Numbered from the stretch's first letter, positions 8,761-18,113 are shown. The stretch: DNA of 64,000 bases from Sphaerospermopsis kisseleviana NIES-73 (GCF_002368075.1 NZ_AP018314.1:595254-659253); one strand, 5' to 3'. Made by a program: numbers and translations. The notes: generated from the letters alone by a model not told the origin.

Positions 8761-9258
8761 ATGTCTAAAAAATTCGCCAGAAGTGCGATCGCTCTCGGCA
8801 GTAATATGGGTGATCCCCAAAGAACTTTAGCAGCCGCTTTAGAGACTTTAGCCCAAACCCCTGGTATTATTCTCGAAGCAAAATCCAGTTGGTATAGAAC
8901 CAAAGCCGTAGGACCGCCACAGCCAGATTATTTAAATGGCTGTTCCATATTGCAAGTAGAAATATCTCCACAAGCTTTATTAACCAGCTTGTTAGCAATT
9001 GAACAAAAATTTGGTCGTGTGCGTCGAGAGCATTGGGGACCGAGAACTTTAGATTTAGATTTATTGTTGTATGATGACTTAATCTTAAACGAGCCAAATC
9101 TCCAGATCCCTCATCCCCGGATGCACGAGCGAGCTTTTGTCCTAGTCCCATTGGCAGAAATTGCCCCAAATTGGAGAGAACCCCTATCTGGTTGTACAAT
9201 TGAGAATCTGCTGCAAGAAGTAGACCGTTCTGATGTACACTTAGTTAAGGATGAATAA
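8761..9258 (+). CDS. folK: 2-amino-4-hydroxy-6-hydroxymethyldihydropteridine pyrophosphokinase
   Basis: This 165-residue HPPK transfers pyrophosphate from ATP to 6-hydroxymethyl-7,8-dihydropterin in folate synthesis. The sequence shows the N-terminal SAIALGSNMGDP strand, SSWYRT, FGR.RREHWGPRTLDLDLLLYDD (ATP and substrate binding) and IPHPRMHERAFVLVPLAEIAP. The start is set at ATG 8761. An in-frame GTG at 8698 would add 21 residues not typical of the family. The Nudix gene follows about 100 bp downstream in the same direction. Confidence 0.95.
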   Translation: MSKKFARSAIALGSNMGDPQRTLAAALETLAQTPGIILEAKSSWYRTKAVGPPQPDYLNGCSILQVEISPQALLTSLLAIEQKFGRVRREHWGPRTLDLDLLLYDDLILNEPNLQIPHPRMHERAFVLVPLAEIAPNWREPLSGCTIENLLQEVDRSDVHLVKDE

Positions 9259-9356
9259 CCGACTATTAAATTACCATCCTTGGCAGCAGAAACACCCTGA
9301 TTTCCCAAGCATCCCCCGTATATATTCTGAGTATTTGCAGACAATAGAATTGGACT

Positions 9357-9905
9357 ATGCCACTAGGTAGAGAATTACCACAGCTACTCAAGCAACGTTT
9401 GTTTCATAAAGGGCGCAAATTTGATTTTGAAGTGAATCGTTTGCGTTTACCTAATAAATCTGAAGGAGAATGGGAGTGTATTCGTCATCCCGGTGGCGCT
9501 CTGGCTCTTCCTGTTACCGAAGATGGTAAACTGATTCTTGTCCGTCAATATCGTTTTGCAGTTCAAGGTAGGTTGTTAGAATTTCCCGCAGGAACGGTAG
9601 AACCTAATGAAGAACCTTTGGAAACGGTAAAAAGGGAAATACAAGAAGAAACAGGCTACCGCGCTCATAAGTGGGATAAACTAGGAGAGTTTTTCTTAGC
9701 TCCTGGCTATTCTGATGAAATTATCTATGCTTTTTTGGCTAGAGATTTGGAAAAGCTGGAAACTCCGCCACAGCAAGAAGAAGATGAAGATATCGAAACT
9801 GTATTTTTGACTCCTGAAGAACTAGAAACAGCTATTCGTGAAGGACAACCTGTAGATGCGAAAACTATAGCCAGCTTTTTCCTAGCTCGTTCTTTGTTGA
9901 TGTAA
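9357..9905 (+). CDS. Nudix hydrolase, ADP-ribose pyrophosphatase type
   Basis: The protein has 182 residues. The Nudix box G-x5-E-x7-REIQEETGY begins at GTVEPNEEPLETVK, with all catalytic acidic residues present. The family context (GGALALPVTEDGKLILVRQYRFAVQ upstream, FFLAPGYSDE downstream) is that of ADP-ribose/NDP-sugar pyrophosphatases. It probably hydrolyses ADP-ribose or a related nucleoside diphosphate derivative. The exact substrate cannot be read from sequence. A rho-independent-like hairpin lies 18 bp after the stop. It is likely in one unit with folK. Confidence 0.9.
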   Translation: MPLGRELPQLLKQRLFHKGRKFDFEVNRLRLPNKSEGEWECIRHPGGALALPVTEDGKLILVRQYRFAVQGRLLEFPAGTVEPNEEPLETVKREIQEETGYRAHKWDKLGEFFLAPGYSDEIIYAFLARDLEKLETPPQQEEDEDIETVFLTPEELETAIREGQPVDAKTIASFFLARSLLM

Positions 9906-9922
9906 TGGTGATATGCTGCTAG

Positions 9923-9946
9923 AAAAGGCACTTGGTGATGCCTTTT
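9923..9946 (+). terminator. Hairpin terminator after Nudix gene
   Basis: An 8-bp stem AAAAGGCA / TGCCTTTT encloses an 8-nt loop and ends in a T-rich 3' arm, immediately downstream of the stop codon at 9905. Confidence 0.7.
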
Positions 9947-10315
9947 GTGTAGAAATTAAATGCAAGGTTTTTGAGTTCCCACCTCGTAAAGTCTTGCACT
10001 TTTTTAACTTCCAGCAGGCTAAGACCCTTTACTTGTAATATTGTCACATTTATTCAGCAAACCCTAATTAATAATTAAAAAGGGTTTTAAGCTGTTGTGC
10101 ATTTAATTTGTATAAGTGGAACAGGCATCTTGCCTGTTAAACAAGAGTTCAGAACATTAGGATTATACAATTTAGCTGTGTAACAGCTTATTCCCCTGTG
10201 GTGTATCTTACAGGCAATGTTTAAGTCCCTGAGTAAAGTATAAATTTAATTATGAATTATCAATTATGAATTATCAATTATGAATTATTTATCCCAGCTA
10301 TGATGGAAACCAGGT
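9947..10315. other. Gene-free region with IS-end-like sequence and MITE copy 2
   Basis: No ORF of note lies here. Positions about 9958-10068 contain GTGCAAG- and TTTGCTGAATAAA-type words (minus orientation) also seen near 39300, probably a decayed insertion-sequence end. The 103-bp miniature element follows, and then a run of 'aattatgaattatc' repeats (10250-10290) before the PstB stop. Confidence 0.5.
10088..10190 (-). mobile_element. 103-bp TA-flanked miniature inverted-repeat element, copy 2
   Basis: This is the same element as at 3681-3783, in reverse orientation and with only a few differences. It begins TA-AGCTGTTGTGCATTT and ends GTGTAACAGCT-TA, 103 bp with the TA flanks. It sits in intergenic DNA. 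Confidence 0.85.
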
Positions 10316-11095
10316 TTAGTGGAAACGTCCAGAAACATAATCTCGCAAGCGATAATCAAAGTTATGGGTGATAAGTTTCTTGGTAGGGGCAAATTCTAGT
10401 AACTGCCCAATATGATTTTCATTGTAGTAAAATAAAGCTGTGAAATCTGATAAACGAGAAACTTGTTGGATGTTGTGAGAGACAAATACAATTGTTAATT
10501 CAGAACGCAAACATTCGATAAGTTCCTCAATTTTTATCGTAGAAATGGGATCAAGTCCTGCACAAAGTTCATCTATAAGGAGGACTTGCGGTTTAACTGC
10601 TAAAGCACGGGCAATACACAACCTTTGTTGTTGTCCAAAGGATAATTCTAAAGCCGATTTATGAAGTTTATTTTTGAGTTCTTCCCAGAGTTCGGCAGCT
10701 TTTAGTGCTAACTCGACAATTTCATCTAATTCTGCTTTGGGATGCCATCCGATTAATTTTACTCCATAGGTTACATTATCATAAATGCTCATGGGAAAAA
10801 GATTTGGTTTACCATAAATTAAAGTAATTTGACGACGTAGGCGATTTAAGTTGACACGACGACCATAAATATTTTGACTAAAAAATTCAACGTTTCCTTC
10901 AACTTGTATTTCTCCTTCTAGTTCAATCATGCGATTGAGAGATTTCAAAAATGTGGACTTACCACAACCGCTAGGTCCCATAATCGCGGTAATTTTATTT
11001 TGTGGAATATCCATTGAGACATCTTCAATGATTTTTTGAATTCCGTAATAAGAGCTGAAATTTTTAACTCGGATGGCAGGAATTATTTTACTCAT
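10316..11095 (-). CDS. Orphan PstB-like phosphate ABC transporter ATPase with altered motifs
   Basis: This 259-residue ABC ATPase resembles PstB along its whole length. Walker A is GPSGCGKST (40-48), KPN.FPMSIYDNV is present, Walker B is VLLIDE (171-176), and the H-loop is SHN. Several catalytic motifs differ from the PstB norm. The Q-loop glutamine is Gly (IYGKPN, residue 95), the signature is LSFGQ instead of LSGGQ (151-155), and the proline after Walker B is Leu (DELCAGLDP). No pstS, pstC or pstA lies nearby. It may be a paralogue with reduced ATPase activity, or it may partner with a transporter encoded elsewhere. The gene is real; the function is uncertain. Confidence 0.8.
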   Translation of the reverse strand: MSKIIPAIRVKNFSSYYGIQKIIEDVSMDIPQNKITAIMGPSGCGKSTFLKSLNRMIELEGEIQVEGNVEFFSQNIYGRRVNLNRLRRQITLIYGKPNLFPMSIYDNVTYGVKLIGWHPKAELDEIVELALKAAELWEELKNKLHKSALELSFGQQQRLCIARALAVKPQVLLIDELCAGLDPISTIKIEELIECLRSELTIVFVSHNIQQVSRLSDFTALFYYNENHIGQLLEFAPTKKLITHNFDYRLRDYVSGRFH

Positions 11096-11096
11096 A

Positions 11097-11209
11097 GGAA
11101 ATAGGAAATAGGAAATAGGGATTTATGTTGTGAATCAATCTAAAATCTAAAATCTAAAATCTAAAATCTAAAATCTAAAATCTAAAATCTAAAATCTAAA
11201 ATCTAAAAT
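11097..11209. repeat. Heptamer tandem repeats AGGAAAT and CTAAAAT
   Basis: About three copies of 'aggaaat' are followed, after 20 bp, by about ten copies of 'ctaaaat' (11140-11209). These are STRR-type repeats between divergent genes. Confidence 0.9.
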
Positions 11210-11363
11210 TGAATGATTGAGAAACATAATAAATAGGTGTGCGTCAAATAAGCTGGTAATCTCACATCTGTTATGATTCTCAATCAGGTCAGGTGAGTAA
11301 TGATAATCTTAGGCCATAATCAGGGTTACAGTCTAGGATGTTAACTGGGATGTTAGCAAGAAG

Positions 11364-12659
11364 ATGCTGGTACAAGATATGACGGGTAAATTTTCTAGAC
11401 TATTTTCAACAGGACAAGAAAAAAGTGAGTTGTTTATGGTAAGACGCTGGAGTTTTATAGTTACTACTATTATTGTCTGGCATCTGTGCAGTTTTGTCAC
11501 ACTGGCACAAAATAAAAAACCAGAACAAATGAGGTGGTTTCCTCCGAGTCCTTTGGAAATGACTACACCTGATCCTCTGGTAAGGAGTTCATGGAAAAAA
11601 CAACCGTTAACTACTGACGAACTGCAACAGTTGAAAACTGCACTGGATGAGTTAAACCAAGAAGCGATAACGACTTTTCAAAGGGGAGATAAAACCGCTG
11701 CTTTTGATATTTGGAATAGAGAATTACGACTGCTGCGCTTTTTAGGTTCTTTAGCCCAGGTGCAAGCTTTATCAAGGGTGGGGGCGATCGCTTGGCAGGA
11801 AAATGAGCGTGAACAGGTAATGTATATTACTCAGCGGTTGCAAGAGATTGAAAAACAGATGTTAAAGGAGAAAAGTACAGATTTACAATTATGGCGATCG
11901 CTTGGTGAAGCTTACCAAAATGTGCGTATTCCCAAATTAGCTGTAGGTGCTTACGAGCAGATTTTAACATTGGTGAGACAACAAAAAGATGTTAATACTG
12001 AATTAGCAACTTTAAATACTCTGGGGGAATTACATTTAAGTTGGTTTGATTATTCTCAAGCTGCTAAAACTTACGAAGAATTGCTCAATTTGGCTATTAA
12101 TAGAGGTGATAGAAACAATGAATTAGCATATTTGCAACAACTAGCTTATATTTATGAACAGGGTAAACAACCCCGACAAGCGATCAATGTTTTGAATAAG
12201 TTAGCGGCAATTTATAATAGAAATAAGAATCTTACTCAAGTTCCGGCTTTAAAAATCAAAATAGCAGAAAATTATCAATCTTTGGTCAGAGAAAATCCCA
12301 ATTTTCTGCAAGAAGCTTTTAATAATTATCAAGAAGCTTATGTTACTGCTTGGAAATTAGAACAGTATGTGGCGGCGAGTGAAGCTTTGCAAAAGTTAAT
12401 TAGGTTGTATCGTTCCCAAAATCAAATTAATGAAGCTTTGCAAGCTAGTAGAATTTTGTTGGAAACGGAAACATTAGCGACTAATTTTTATGGTTTGATG
12501 CAAGCTTATGATCAAATGGGAGAAATGTATTTAGAAAAGAAAGAAGAGGGAAAAGCATTAGCAGCGTTTGAAAAAGGGTTAGAAATAGCCAGACAACTTA
12601 AACATCAAGAGATATATTTTGCCCAGAAGATTGAAACATTGTCAAAAAAGAATTTGTAA
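11364..12659 (+). CDS. TPR-repeat protein with N-terminal signal/anchor
   Basis: This 431-residue protein (start ATG 11364) has a hydrophobic segment RRWSFIVTTIIVWHLCSFVTLAQ near the N terminus. It reads as a signal peptide if the second ATG at 11436 is used, which I consider equally plausible. The remainder is helical with tetratricopeptide-like motifs: AVGAYEQILTLVRQ, AAKTYEELLNLAINRGDRN, QAINVLNKLAAIYNR and ALAAFEKGLEIARQL. It is probably a periplasmic or membrane-attached scaffold for protein contacts. No specific partner can be named. It has a HIP1-rich, typical cyanobacterial gene body. Confidence 0.75.
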   Translation: MLVQDMTGKFSRLFSTGQEKSELFMVRRWSFIVTTIIVWHLCSFVTLAQNKKPEQMRWFPPSPLEMTTPDPLVRSSWKKQPLTTDELQQLKTALDELNQEAITTFQRGDKTAAFDIWNRELRLLRFLGSLAQVQALSRVGAIAWQENEREQVMYITQRLQEIEKQMLKEKSTDLQLWRSLGEAYQNVRIPKLAVGAYEQILTLVRQQKDVNTELATLNTLGELHLSWFDYSQAAKTYEELLNLAINRGDRNNELAYLQQLAYIYEQGKQPRQAINVLNKLAAIYNRNKNLTQVPALKIKIAENYQSLVRENPNFLQEAFNNYQEAYVTAWKLEQYVAASEALQKLIRLYRSQNQINEALQASRILLETETLATNFYGLMQAYDQMGEMYLEKKEEGKALAAFEKGLEIARQLKHQEIYFAQKIETLSKKNL

Positions 12660-12945
12660 TAAGTAGTCGTGCAAAATAAATTTTATATTTGGGAGAGGGA
12701 ACAGAGAACAGTGAACAGGTAAGGAATACAGACATTAGACATCTCCAGAAAAGAAATTATGGAACCTATTTATGGGGGCAGGTCGAAGCTTATGGGATAT
12801 CTAGATGTCTGATTTTTCCGTTAAATTATCGCTCATAAGCTTCGCCCCTACAACTTATGACAAATTAATACATTCTATTTTGGAGAGGTCTATTCCCAGT
12901 TGGAGACTGGGAACGAGATAACGAGATAAACGAGATAACAAGGTA

Positions 12946-13869
12946 TTACTCCTGACTCCTTTGATAAGTATCCACAGCCACACGCAAATTACCTTTATGC
13001 ACTGCTAAAAGTTCCTCACCTGCGGTTTTATCTAAATTTGTCCAGTGCATTAATAAAGCCAACTTCACCCATTTACCACTACGTTCTAATAAGAAACCTG
13101 CGGCTTCTCGACTTAAACCGGTTAAATCTTGTAAAATTCTTAAAGCGCGATCGCGTAATTTTTGATTTGTTACCGCAACATCCACCATTCTATTACCGTA
13201 AACTTTCCCTAATTTCACCATCACGCTGGTAGAAAGGATATTTAAAGCTAATTTTGTCGCAGTACCAGCTTTCAACCGAGTTGAACCTGCTAATATTTCT
13301 GGTCCTGTTAACAAGCGAATATCAATATCTGCATCAAAGGGAACTTGTTCTGCGGGAACACAGGCGATGAAAACTGTTAAAGCTCCCCTTTGGCGTGCTG
13401 CTTTTAATGCACCTTGAACATAGGGAGTAGTTCCCCCAGCAGTGATACCGACGACTACATCCAGTTGATTAATTTTGTGTTGGGCGATCGCACTTTCACC
13501 ATCTTCCGCTAAATCTTCTAAACCCTCAGAACTGCGTAACAACGCCCCCGCACCACCAGCAATAATACCCTGTACCAACTCTGGAGATGTGCAAAAAGTA
13601 GGTGGACATTCAGCCGCATCTAACACCCCTAACCGTCCACTTGTTCCCGCACCGATGTAAAATAAACGTCCACCTTGATGTAAACGTTCAGCCGTCTTTT
13701 CAATAGCTGCGGCTAACTCAACCTTTGCACCGGCAACAGCAGCTACCGCTTTTTGGTCTTCAGTATTAAATAATTCTACCAATTCCAAAGAATTTAGTTG
13801 GTCTAAATTCAGACTATTAGGATTTACTTGTTCTGTGAGTAGATGTCCGCGTTCTTGTAAATTTGTCAT
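12946..13869 (-). CDS. murQ: N-acetylmuramic acid 6-phosphate etherase
   Basis: This 307-residue SIS-fold lyase cleaves the lactyl ether of MurNAc-6-P to GlcNAc-6-P and D-lactate in cell-wall recycling. The sequence shows ERGHLLTEQ.NP.S at the N terminus, GAGTSGRLGVLDAAECPPTF (sugar-phosphate loop), QGIIAGG, EDLAEDGE (catalytic Glu region), GITAGGTTPYV, and a C-terminal MVDVAVTNQKLRDRA helical part. Length and motifs are typical of the family. No PTS gene is nearby, as is usual in cyanobacteria. Confidence 0.95.
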   Translation of the reverse strand: MTNLQERGHLLTEQVNPNSLNLDQLNSLELVELFNTEDQKAVAAVAGAKVELAAAIEKTAERLHQGGRLFYIGAGTSGRLGVLDAAECPPTFCTSPELVQGIIAGGAGALLRSSEGLEDLAEDGESAIAQHKINQLDVVVGITAGGTTPYVQGALKAARQRGALTVFIACVPAEQVPFDADIDIRLLTGPEILAGSTRLKAGTATKLALNILSTSVMVKLGKVYGNRMVDVAVTNQKLRDRALRILQDLTGLSREAAGFLLERSGKWVKLALLMHWTNLDKTAGEELLAVHKGNLRVAVDTYQRSQE

Positions 13870-14054
13870 TTCTCAGTTATCAGTTATCCGTTATCCGTTA
13901 TCAGTCAATACTACTCGGTTAGGTTACAAAATAATTGATATTGTAATTTCGGTTACGAGATAACGCAACCCACGGGAAATTTTTTTCCCCTTTAAAGGGG
14001 AGGTTTTAAACCTTAAATGAAACAATTGTCAATTATCAATTATCAATTAATTAC

Positions 14055-15335
14055 CTATTCATTCATATTTTTCAGTGTTGCTACTGCTGAAGGTGAAATC
14101 TGGTTCAGATAACGGAAAACCCAATACTTGAATATAGTATCTAGAATTACTGGGAATGTAGCAATAAATAGGAAAATAGCATTTCTATCTGCGGCAATAC
14201 CCAAATGACTAGCAATACTTTCTAAAATCACTTCCCAACCGTGAGGAGAATGGAAACCTACAAAAATATCTGTGAATAAAATAATGATAAATGCTTTGGC
14301 ACTATCACTTAAACCATAAATAATTTCATTCAGCAGATTTTTAATAGCTATCACCCCTTTTTTATTGATGACTACCACAACTGCAAAAGCAAATAAACCT
14401 AATAAATCCGCAAAAACATTTGCCACTGCACTATTACTTTTATGTTTAAATTCTTCTGCTAATTCTTCTGCTTTGAGTGAAATTTTTTCTTCCATAGCTT
14501 CGACAGAAATTTGAGGAGAATGTTTCAATAAATTGTCAAATTTTAATTCTTCCTCAAAAGACTGCAATTCTTTTAGTGCTTCCTCTTTCATTTCCCAGTT
14601 CAGAAAAATAGGTGTACTTTCAACACTGCGAAAATGTTCTACAGCAGGAAGTATGAAAAACTTTTTAGACAATTCTTGAGTTAACAAGGGAATGAGAATT
14701 AATAACAACAAACAGTTAATAGCTCGTTTGGTAATTTTTCTCGATGCTTGAAAATTCCGCAATACCTCCTGTTCAGAACTTGGACTCATATCATTGGTAA
14801 TTTTACGAAATGTTCTACCAATGGATCTGGGAAAAATACCAGTTTTTTTGGTGACTGGTTCAATATTTTCTAAACTGAGTTTTGATGTTAGTTGAGAGGA
14901 ATTTTTTGGTGGTTGTTGGTGAGATTCTAACTTGGTAAGAGTTGGTTTTTGAGAATAAGCTACAACATTAGAATTAGATAATTCTAAATCCTCATTTTTG
15001 TATCTGGAGAGAACTTCATCAATTAATTTTAGTTTATCCAAAAAAGCGTAATTAGAGTTTTTGATAAAAAATCGACTCACTTTAAATTCTACAACTCTGA
15101 TTTTAATAATCTTTAAATATTTTTCCACATCTGTCTGAAAACAATCTAAAACATTTTGACTGTAATCACCTGACTGACTAGATACTTTATCCCCTGCAAA
15201 ATGTTCTAATTCAATATCTTTAATTTTTAAAGCCATTTTATATGCTTGTTCTAATGCTCTTTCTGGTGTGCGTAAAAACCATTGACTCCCTATATTTAGG
15301 TGATCTGAAAAATCTGAATTTACGTAATTTTTCAT
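14055..15335 (-). CDS. pxcA: Proton extrusion protein PxcA (CemA/CotA family)
   Basis: The protein has 426 residues. A soluble N-terminal half (QWFLRTPERALEQAYKMALKIKDIE) is followed by four TM helices in the C-terminal half. A long hydrophilic loop lies between TM1 (about 207-227) and TM2 (about 310-325). The C-terminal ISPSAVATLKNMNE ending is characteristic of the CemA/PxcA family. The protein supports light-driven H+ extrusion and thereby Na+-dependent bicarbonate uptake. This fits its position next to carbonic anhydrase and the SbtA/SbtB bicarbonate system, all on the minus strand. The long variable linker is normal for cyanobacterial members compared with plastid CemA. Confidence 0.9.
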   Translation of the reverse strand: MKNYVNSDFSDHLNIGSQWFLRTPERALEQAYKMALKIKDIELEHFAGDKVSSQSGDYSQNVLDCFQTDVEKYLKIIKIRVVEFKVSRFFIKNSNYAFLDKLKLIDEVLSRYKNEDLELSNSNVVAYSQKPTLTKLESHQQPPKNSSQLTSKLSLENIEPVTKKTGIFPRSIGRTFRKITNDMSPSSEQEVLRNFQASRKITKRAINCLLLLILIPLLTQELSKKFFILPAVEHFRSVESTPIFLNWEMKEEALKELQSFEEELKFDNLLKHSPQISVEAMEEKISLKAEELAEEFKHKSNSAVANVFADLLGLFAFAVVVVINKKGVIAIKNLLNEIIYGLSDSAKAFIIILFTDIFVGFHSPHGWEVILESIASHLGIAADRNAIFLFIATFPVILDTIFKYWVFRYLNQISPSAVATLKNMNE

Positions 15336-15499
15336 TTTGATAGTAGATGGCTAAATGTTTCCTAAAAAATCAAATAATGAGGTAGATAAACTTTGAATTA
15401 ATTGATAAAAATTGATTTTTAAATCCAAAGTTTATGTATTTATCAACTTTAACTTTTCTACCTCATCAAAAAATAAATATTAAATAAATATTTTCTCAA

Positions 15500-16186
15500 T
15501 TAACCTGCTTTTAAACAAGCTAAAGGATCGGGAACGGGGAAAGCGTCAGAACTTAAAGGCACAAACTTACTATCATTAGCATTGTAAGCAAAAATTTGTC
15601 CTGTTTCTATTTCATAAACCCAAGCATGGAGAGATATTTTACCACCATGTAATTTAGAACGAATCACAGGATAGGTTTCTAAATTTTCAATTTGAGTTAA
15701 AACATTTTCTTCTACAGCTATTTTTAGCAATGTTTCCCCATCATAGTTTTGATAGTTTTCTCGCAAAAGACGACGGGTAGACTCGGCATTGCGTTTTAAC
15801 CAATCATAAACTAAAGGCATTTCATCAGATAAATTATTTAATTGTAGGAGTGCTTTCATACTACCACAGTGAGAATGACCACAAACAATAATATGCTTAA
15901 TATTTAAAGCAGAAACAGCATATTCAATTCCCGCACCTTCACTGCTATTAGGACTTCCATGAGTGGGAATAATATTACCCAAATTCCGAATAATAAACAG
16001 TTCTCCTGGTTTAGTTTGTGTTAATAAATTCGGATCAATGCGAGAATCAGAACAAGTAATAAAGAGAATTTCAGGAGTTTGTCCTTGAGATAATTGGCGG
16101 AACATTTCCTGATGAATTGTGAAATAGTTAGTTTGAAATTCGTTCAGTCCTTTGATAATTCTTTTCATTGGCATTGTAGAATTCAT
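15500..16186 (-). CDS. Beta-class carbonic anhydrase
   Basis: This 228-residue enzyme interconverts CO2 and bicarbonate. Zinc ligands are visible as C45 in TCSDSR (with D47 and R49), H104 and C107 in CGHSHCG. RNLGNIIP is also conserved. The short N terminus lacks an obvious signal peptide, so cytoplasmic or carboxysomal location is likely. In the gene order sbtA-sbtB-(this)-pxcA it forms part of an inorganic-carbon cluster. Whether it is co-transcribed with sbtB (105 bp gap) is inference. Confidence 0.95.
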   Translation of the reverse strand: MNSTMPMKRIIKGLNEFQTNYFTIHQEMFRQLSQGQTPEILFITCSDSRIDPNLLTQTKPGELFIIRNLGNIIPTHGSPNSSEGAGIEYAVSALNIKHIIVCGHSHCGSMKALLQLNNLSDEMPLVYDWLKRNAESTRRLLRENYQNYDGETLLKIAVEENVLTQIENLETYPVIRSKLHGGKISLHAWVYEIETGQIFAYNANDSKFVPLSSDAFPVPDPLACLKAG

Positions 16187-16291
16187 GTGATTTTCGTTTT
16201 AGTGTTTTTATTCTTTTGGTATCTGCAACATCCTAGAAATTTAATAATCTACTTATTGATCAAAAATTCTGATTCCTGACTCCTTAATTAT

Positions 16292-16933
16292 TTAGTGATT
16301 AACCCATTTTGCATCAGTTACTAAACACACACCTCCGATTTTTTTCAGCAGAGGGGTGATTTTTTCCACTAAATTATCTAATTGTTTTTGATTGGTACAA
16401 ACTGTCATAATGTAACTATTACTAAATTCATAGTCAATATCGGAAGATACTAAACCTCGATCACCTTTACCAGAGGTATCTTTAATAATTGTATATCCAG
16501 AAACAGAGACGATTTCTAAAATGTTCAGAGCATCTTCAATGTGAGATGTATCAATAACAATCTCTACTTTTTGGACTTCTTGCATAATAGGGATTGATAA
16601 ATTTAGACTTGTTAGATTGGGGGAAAAGTTATCTGATATCAGAGAATTACTCGTGGTAATTAAACAAATACCACCAATGGTTTTGAGGATGGGTAAAATA
16701 TCTCTGAGCAGGTATTCAAATTGTATTTGATTGGTGCAAATAGTAGAAATATAACTATTGCTAAATTCTCGCCCCAAATCGTTATAACAAATCCCCCTAT
16801 CCCCTTTACCGGAAGAATTTTCTATTAATGTATATCCAGGAACTTTCACAGAATTAAGGATATCTATAACTTCTCTTTGTTCCAGGGTGCTGACAATGAT
16901 TTCTACTCGGTTAACGAGTTCCATAAATAACAC
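16292..16933 (-). CDS. sbtB: Tandem-duplicated PII-like SbtB protein
   Basis: The protein has 213 residues and two PII-like ferredoxin-fold domains (about 5-97 and 120-210). Both carry the same block GYT.I..(S/T)SGKGDRG followed by EFSNSYI.T.CTNQ. SbtB normally has one ~105-residue domain, trimerises, binds adenyl nucleotides and cAMP, and controls SbtA. Here two domains are fused, so a trimer-like assembly would need a different stoichiometry. Neither half has the C-terminal CGPxxC redox loop known from some SbtB proteins. The gene lies 87 bp downstream of sbtA on the same strand, which supports the assignment. The domains have diverged (about 40-50% similar by eye), so the fusion is not recent. 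Confidence 0.85.
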   Translation of the reverse strand: MLFMELVNRVEIIVSTLEQREVIDILNSVKVPGYTLIENSSGKGDRGICYNDLGREFSNSYISTICTNQIQFEYLLRDILPILKTIGGICLITTSNSLISDNFSPNLTSLNLSIPIMQEVQKVEIVIDTSHIEDALNILEIVSVSGYTIIKDTSGKGDRGLVSSDIDYEFSNSYIMTVCTNQKQLDNLVEKITPLLKKIGGVCLVTDAKWVNH

Positions 16934-17020
16934 CTAGACTAATACCTATTGGACAGAAAACAGCAATTTCTGATGTTTGTAATTTCATGTTTGTGAATCT
17001 ATGGTCAAAAGACTAATGAT

Positions 17021-17995
17021 CTATACACCAACAAGTTTTAAAATTTGTAAGTAAAGAGGAATTCCCACAATAATATTAAAGGGGAATGTTAAAGCTAAAG
17101 CCATAGAAACATAAAGACTAGGATTAGATTCGGGAACAGTTAATCTCATCGCTGCCGGTACGGCAATATAAGAAGCACTGGCACATAAAACCGCAAATAA
17201 AAGTCCATTTCCTTCTCCCATTCCCAAGACTTTTGCAATCAAAATTCCTAAGATAGCATTGACAACAGGAATGAAAACAGAAAAACCAATTAAGAAAGAA
17301 CCGGTTTTACTTAAATCTTTAATTCTTCTGGCTGCTACTAATCCCATATCAAGTAAAAAGAAAGTCAGCGCACCGTAGAAAATTCCTTGAGTAAATGGTT
17401 GTAATTTTTCCCAACCTTTTTCTCCTGTTAATAGTCCAACTAGCAAACTACCAACTAACAGAAACACTGAGCCATTTAAAAAAGCTTCGTGCATCACTTT
17501 TCCCCAAGAAAATCCTTCTTCACCTTCTGTCTTGGGTGCAAATGCTCTCACCAGAATTAAGCCGATAATAATAGCTGGAGATTCCATTAAAGCTAATGCT
17601 GCTACCATGTGTCCCCCATAGGGAATGTGCAGTTTTTCTAGAAAAGAACTAGCGGTAATAAAGGTGACTGCACTAATAGAACCGTAGGTAGCAGCGATAG
17701 CAGCTGCATTGTAATGATCAAGCTTGATTCTGAGAATAAAAAAGGTGTATACTGGTACGATAGAAGCCATGACAATAGCAACTATCAGCGTCATTGCTAT
17801 TTGCGAGTTAATGCCACTTTCTGCTAGTTCATGTCCGCCTTTAAAACCAATGGATAACAGCAAATACAGTGAAAATAATTTTGGTAAGGGTTGGGGAATT
17901 TCTAAATCTGATTTTAAAAAAACCGCCAGCATTCCCAAAAAGAAGAACAACACAGGGGGATTGAGAATGTTAAAAAGAATTAAACTGCCATCCAT
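17021..17995 (-). CDS. sbtA: Sodium-dependent bicarbonate transporter SbtA
   Basis: This 324-residue integral membrane protein has about ten TM helices in an inverted-repeat arrangement typical of SbtA. Conserved segments include FFLGMLAVFLKSDLEIPQP, SIGFKGGHELA, AATYGSISAVTFI, GHMVAALALMESPAI and ASASYIAVPAAMR. It imports HCO3- with Na+ across the plasma membrane as part of the carbon-concentrating mechanism. It is followed by its regulator sbtB. Expression would be expected to be induced at low CO2, but I could not identify a binding site with confidence. Confidence 0.95.
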   Translation of the reverse strand: MDGSLILFNILNPPVLFFFLGMLAVFLKSDLEIPQPLPKLFSLYLLLSIGFKGGHELAESGINSQIAMTLIVAIVMASIVPVYTFFILRIKLDHYNAAAIAATYGSISAVTFITASSFLEKLHIPYGGHMVAALALMESPAIIIGLILVRAFAPKTEGEEGFSWGKVMHEAFLNGSVFLLVGSLLVGLLTGEKGWEKLQPFTQGIFYGALTFFLLDMGLVAARRIKDLSKTGSFLIGFSVFIPVVNAILGILIAKVLGMGEGNGLLFAVLCASASYIAVPAAMRLTVPESNPSLYVSMALALTFPFNIIVGIPLYLQILKLVGV

Positions 17996-18113
17996 TGATT
18001 TTTTCTTTCCTCAGCATTAGAAAACTTTATGAACTACCCTCTAAATTAGTCCACAAATTTTAAGAAAAGCATGAGAAGAAATTAAGAATTTTCTTAGAAT
18101 TAAGTTGGCAGTA

